Assembly (NCBI RefSeq): GCF_009177095.1
Contig: NZ_AP021861.1
Location: forward strand, 3,888,501 to 3,952,500
Length of the DNA: 64,000 bases
Direction of reading: 5' to 3'
Source of the DNA: Lacipirellula parvula
GTDB lineage: Bacteria > Planctomycetota > Planctomycetia > Pirellulales > Lacipirellulaceae
Under the pieces are notes generated by a model, which was not told the DNA's origin, made no database searches, and was given only the letters and a program-made list of their open reading frames with translations. The position numbers were made by a program, and so were the translations under genes. Numbering within the stretch: position 1 is the stretch's first letter; every line of letters starts with the position of its first letter. Below are positions 63,181-64,000 of the stretch, piece by piece.

Positions 63181-64000
63181 ATGCGAGCTGCAATCCGTCA
63201 CCTTACTTGCCGCTCGATTAATCGGTCGCACGCTCGCTGCGCACTAGGCATCGTCCTTCTGGTCGTTGCCTCGGTTCTGTCCGTAACGCCGCTCACTCGC
63301 GCCGCCGAACCGCTGGACGTGAATCGCATTCACGCCGCAACTAACCGCGGGCTCGAATGGCTCGTCGCCCAGCAACACCCTGACGGCGCTTGGCGGTCGA
63401 CGAGCTACACGCAACTCAACGCCGGCCCCGGCGCCACCGCCCTCGCCGCCGCGACGCTCGCGCAACTCTCGCGTGATGAGCAGCCTGAAGCGCTAGCGCC
63501 CGGAGTCGCACCGCAAGCCGCGCTCAAATCTGCACTCGCCTACCTCCTCAAAAACCTCGCTCCCGCCGGCCACGTCCGCGACGCGAGTGGCGCCAACGAA
63601 TACCCCACCTACGCTGCCGCCCTCACGCTGATCGCCCTCAACAAACTCCCCGCCGCACAGCGCGAACCGCACGCCGCTGCGATCCGGAAGATGCAGGCGT
63701 ACCTGGTCGCCGCGCAAGTAACGCAGCCGCTCCCCAACAAGCTCGCCACGGCCGACGACGTCGGCGGCTGGGGACTCGTCGGCGGCGATCCGACCGACCC
63801 GAGTTCCTTCCGCACGAGCAACGTCTCGACGACGCGATTCGCGCTCGAAGCGCTCCAACCCGTTGCCGCCGACCATCCTGAAACGTTCGAGCGCGGCAAA
63901 AAATCCCTCGCCCGCCGCCAACAAGCCGACGGCGGCTTCGCGTTCCTGAGCGACCCGCTCGACCAACTCAACAAAGCCGGCGCCAACGATCCGCCAACGC
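63181..64000 (+). CDS. Exported alpha-toroid protein, partial at right edge
   Basis: Open from ATG 63181 to the window end (about 273 residues) without stop. Signal peptide 'ALGIVLLVVASVLSVTPLTRAAEP'. 'TNRGLEWLVAQQHPDGAW' and 'RRQQADGGFAF' are squalene-cyclase-type repeat motifs, and 'NEYPTYAAALTLIALN' fits the inner helices. Paralogous in type to the gene upstream, so they likely work together. The start abuts a family B repeat; a start further downstream cannot be excluded. Confidence 0.85.
   Translation, partial: MRAAIRHLTCRSINRSHARCALGIVLLVVASVLSVTPLTRAAEPLDVNRIHAATNRGLEWLVAQQHPDGAWRSTSYTQLNAGPGATALAAATLAQLSRDEQPEALAPGVAPQAALKSALAYLLKNLAPAGHVRDASGANEYPTYAAALTLIALNKLPAAQREPHAAAIRKMQAYLVAAQVTQPLPNKLATADDVGGWGLVGGDPTDPSSFRTSNVSTTRFALEALQPVAADHPETFERGKKSLARRQQADGGFAFLSDPLDQLNKAGANDPPT

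Noticed and set aside
61769-64000. Squalene-hopene cyclase pair
   Set aside because: Repeat motifs of the toroid fold are present, but the DxDD catalytic motif is not seen, the first protein is too short and both have secretion signals.

Overview
The window reads as a high-GC chromosome segment of a planctomycete, most likely order Pirellulales and probably near Lacipirellulaceae (inference). The evidence is the gene families: two DUF1549/DUF1553 (PSD1) genes each paired with a DUF1501 gene, formylglycine sulfatases, a DUF1559 pilin-like protein, PEP-CTERM proteins (one with a dockerin-like stretch), proteins of the planctomycete 'mu-protocadherin' type, a XylR/AraC sugar regulator and several Gfo/Idh/MocA oxidoreductases. 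No rRNA, tRNA, CRISPR array, insertion sequence or phage gene was seen.

Layout. 1-2462: end of an efflux adaptor gene plus a MacB-type ABC transporter. 2662-7532: PSD1 + DUF1501 pair. 7779-15816: sulfatase block (a sulfatase-GH43-lectin fusion, a double sulfatase and a single sulfatase). 16010-18745: UPF1-like helicase and a secreted amidase. 19070-22119: lipoprotein, small unknown protein, PQQ-type propeller. 22349-26843 (minus): DUF1559 protein, its lipoprotein partner and two paralogous PEP-CTERM proteins. 27365-35700: divergent XylR regulator and a five-gene operon (AnmK-like kinase, two Gfo/Idh-type proteins, sodium symporter, FAD oxidoreductase). 36046-40201: sigma-54 activator without a sensor domain, a pseudo-receiver, a 67-residue protein and two PEP-CTERM proteins. 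40493-46251: exported endonuclease/phosphatase, oxidoreductase, and a three-gene transporter-eutB-eutC operon. 46585-51546 (minus): EF-hand lipoprotein and a second DUF1501/PSD1 pair. 51828-54595: hexuronate-type MFS transporter divergent from a secreted lactonase. 54928-57347: NlpC/P60 hydrolase and AmpD-type amidase. 57743-60063 (minus): Gly-rich and His-rich surface-protein paralogs. 60501 to the end: aldo/keto reductase and two secreted alpha-toroid proteins, the last cut by the window edge.

Most genes fit an exported, polysaccharide-scavenging lifestyle: desulfation and glycoside cleavage, sugar oxidation, sugar and sugar-acid uptake, and cell-wall turnover.

The least explained signal is non-coding. 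Intergenic spaces are filled by at least eight families of palindromic repeats. Two families have a constant length (91 bp three times, 88 bp twice) while their central sequences vary. One family lies in frame inside the first PSD1 gene, another is read open into the 5' end of the helicase, and a third ends on the base before a start codon. No transposase able to move them is in the window.
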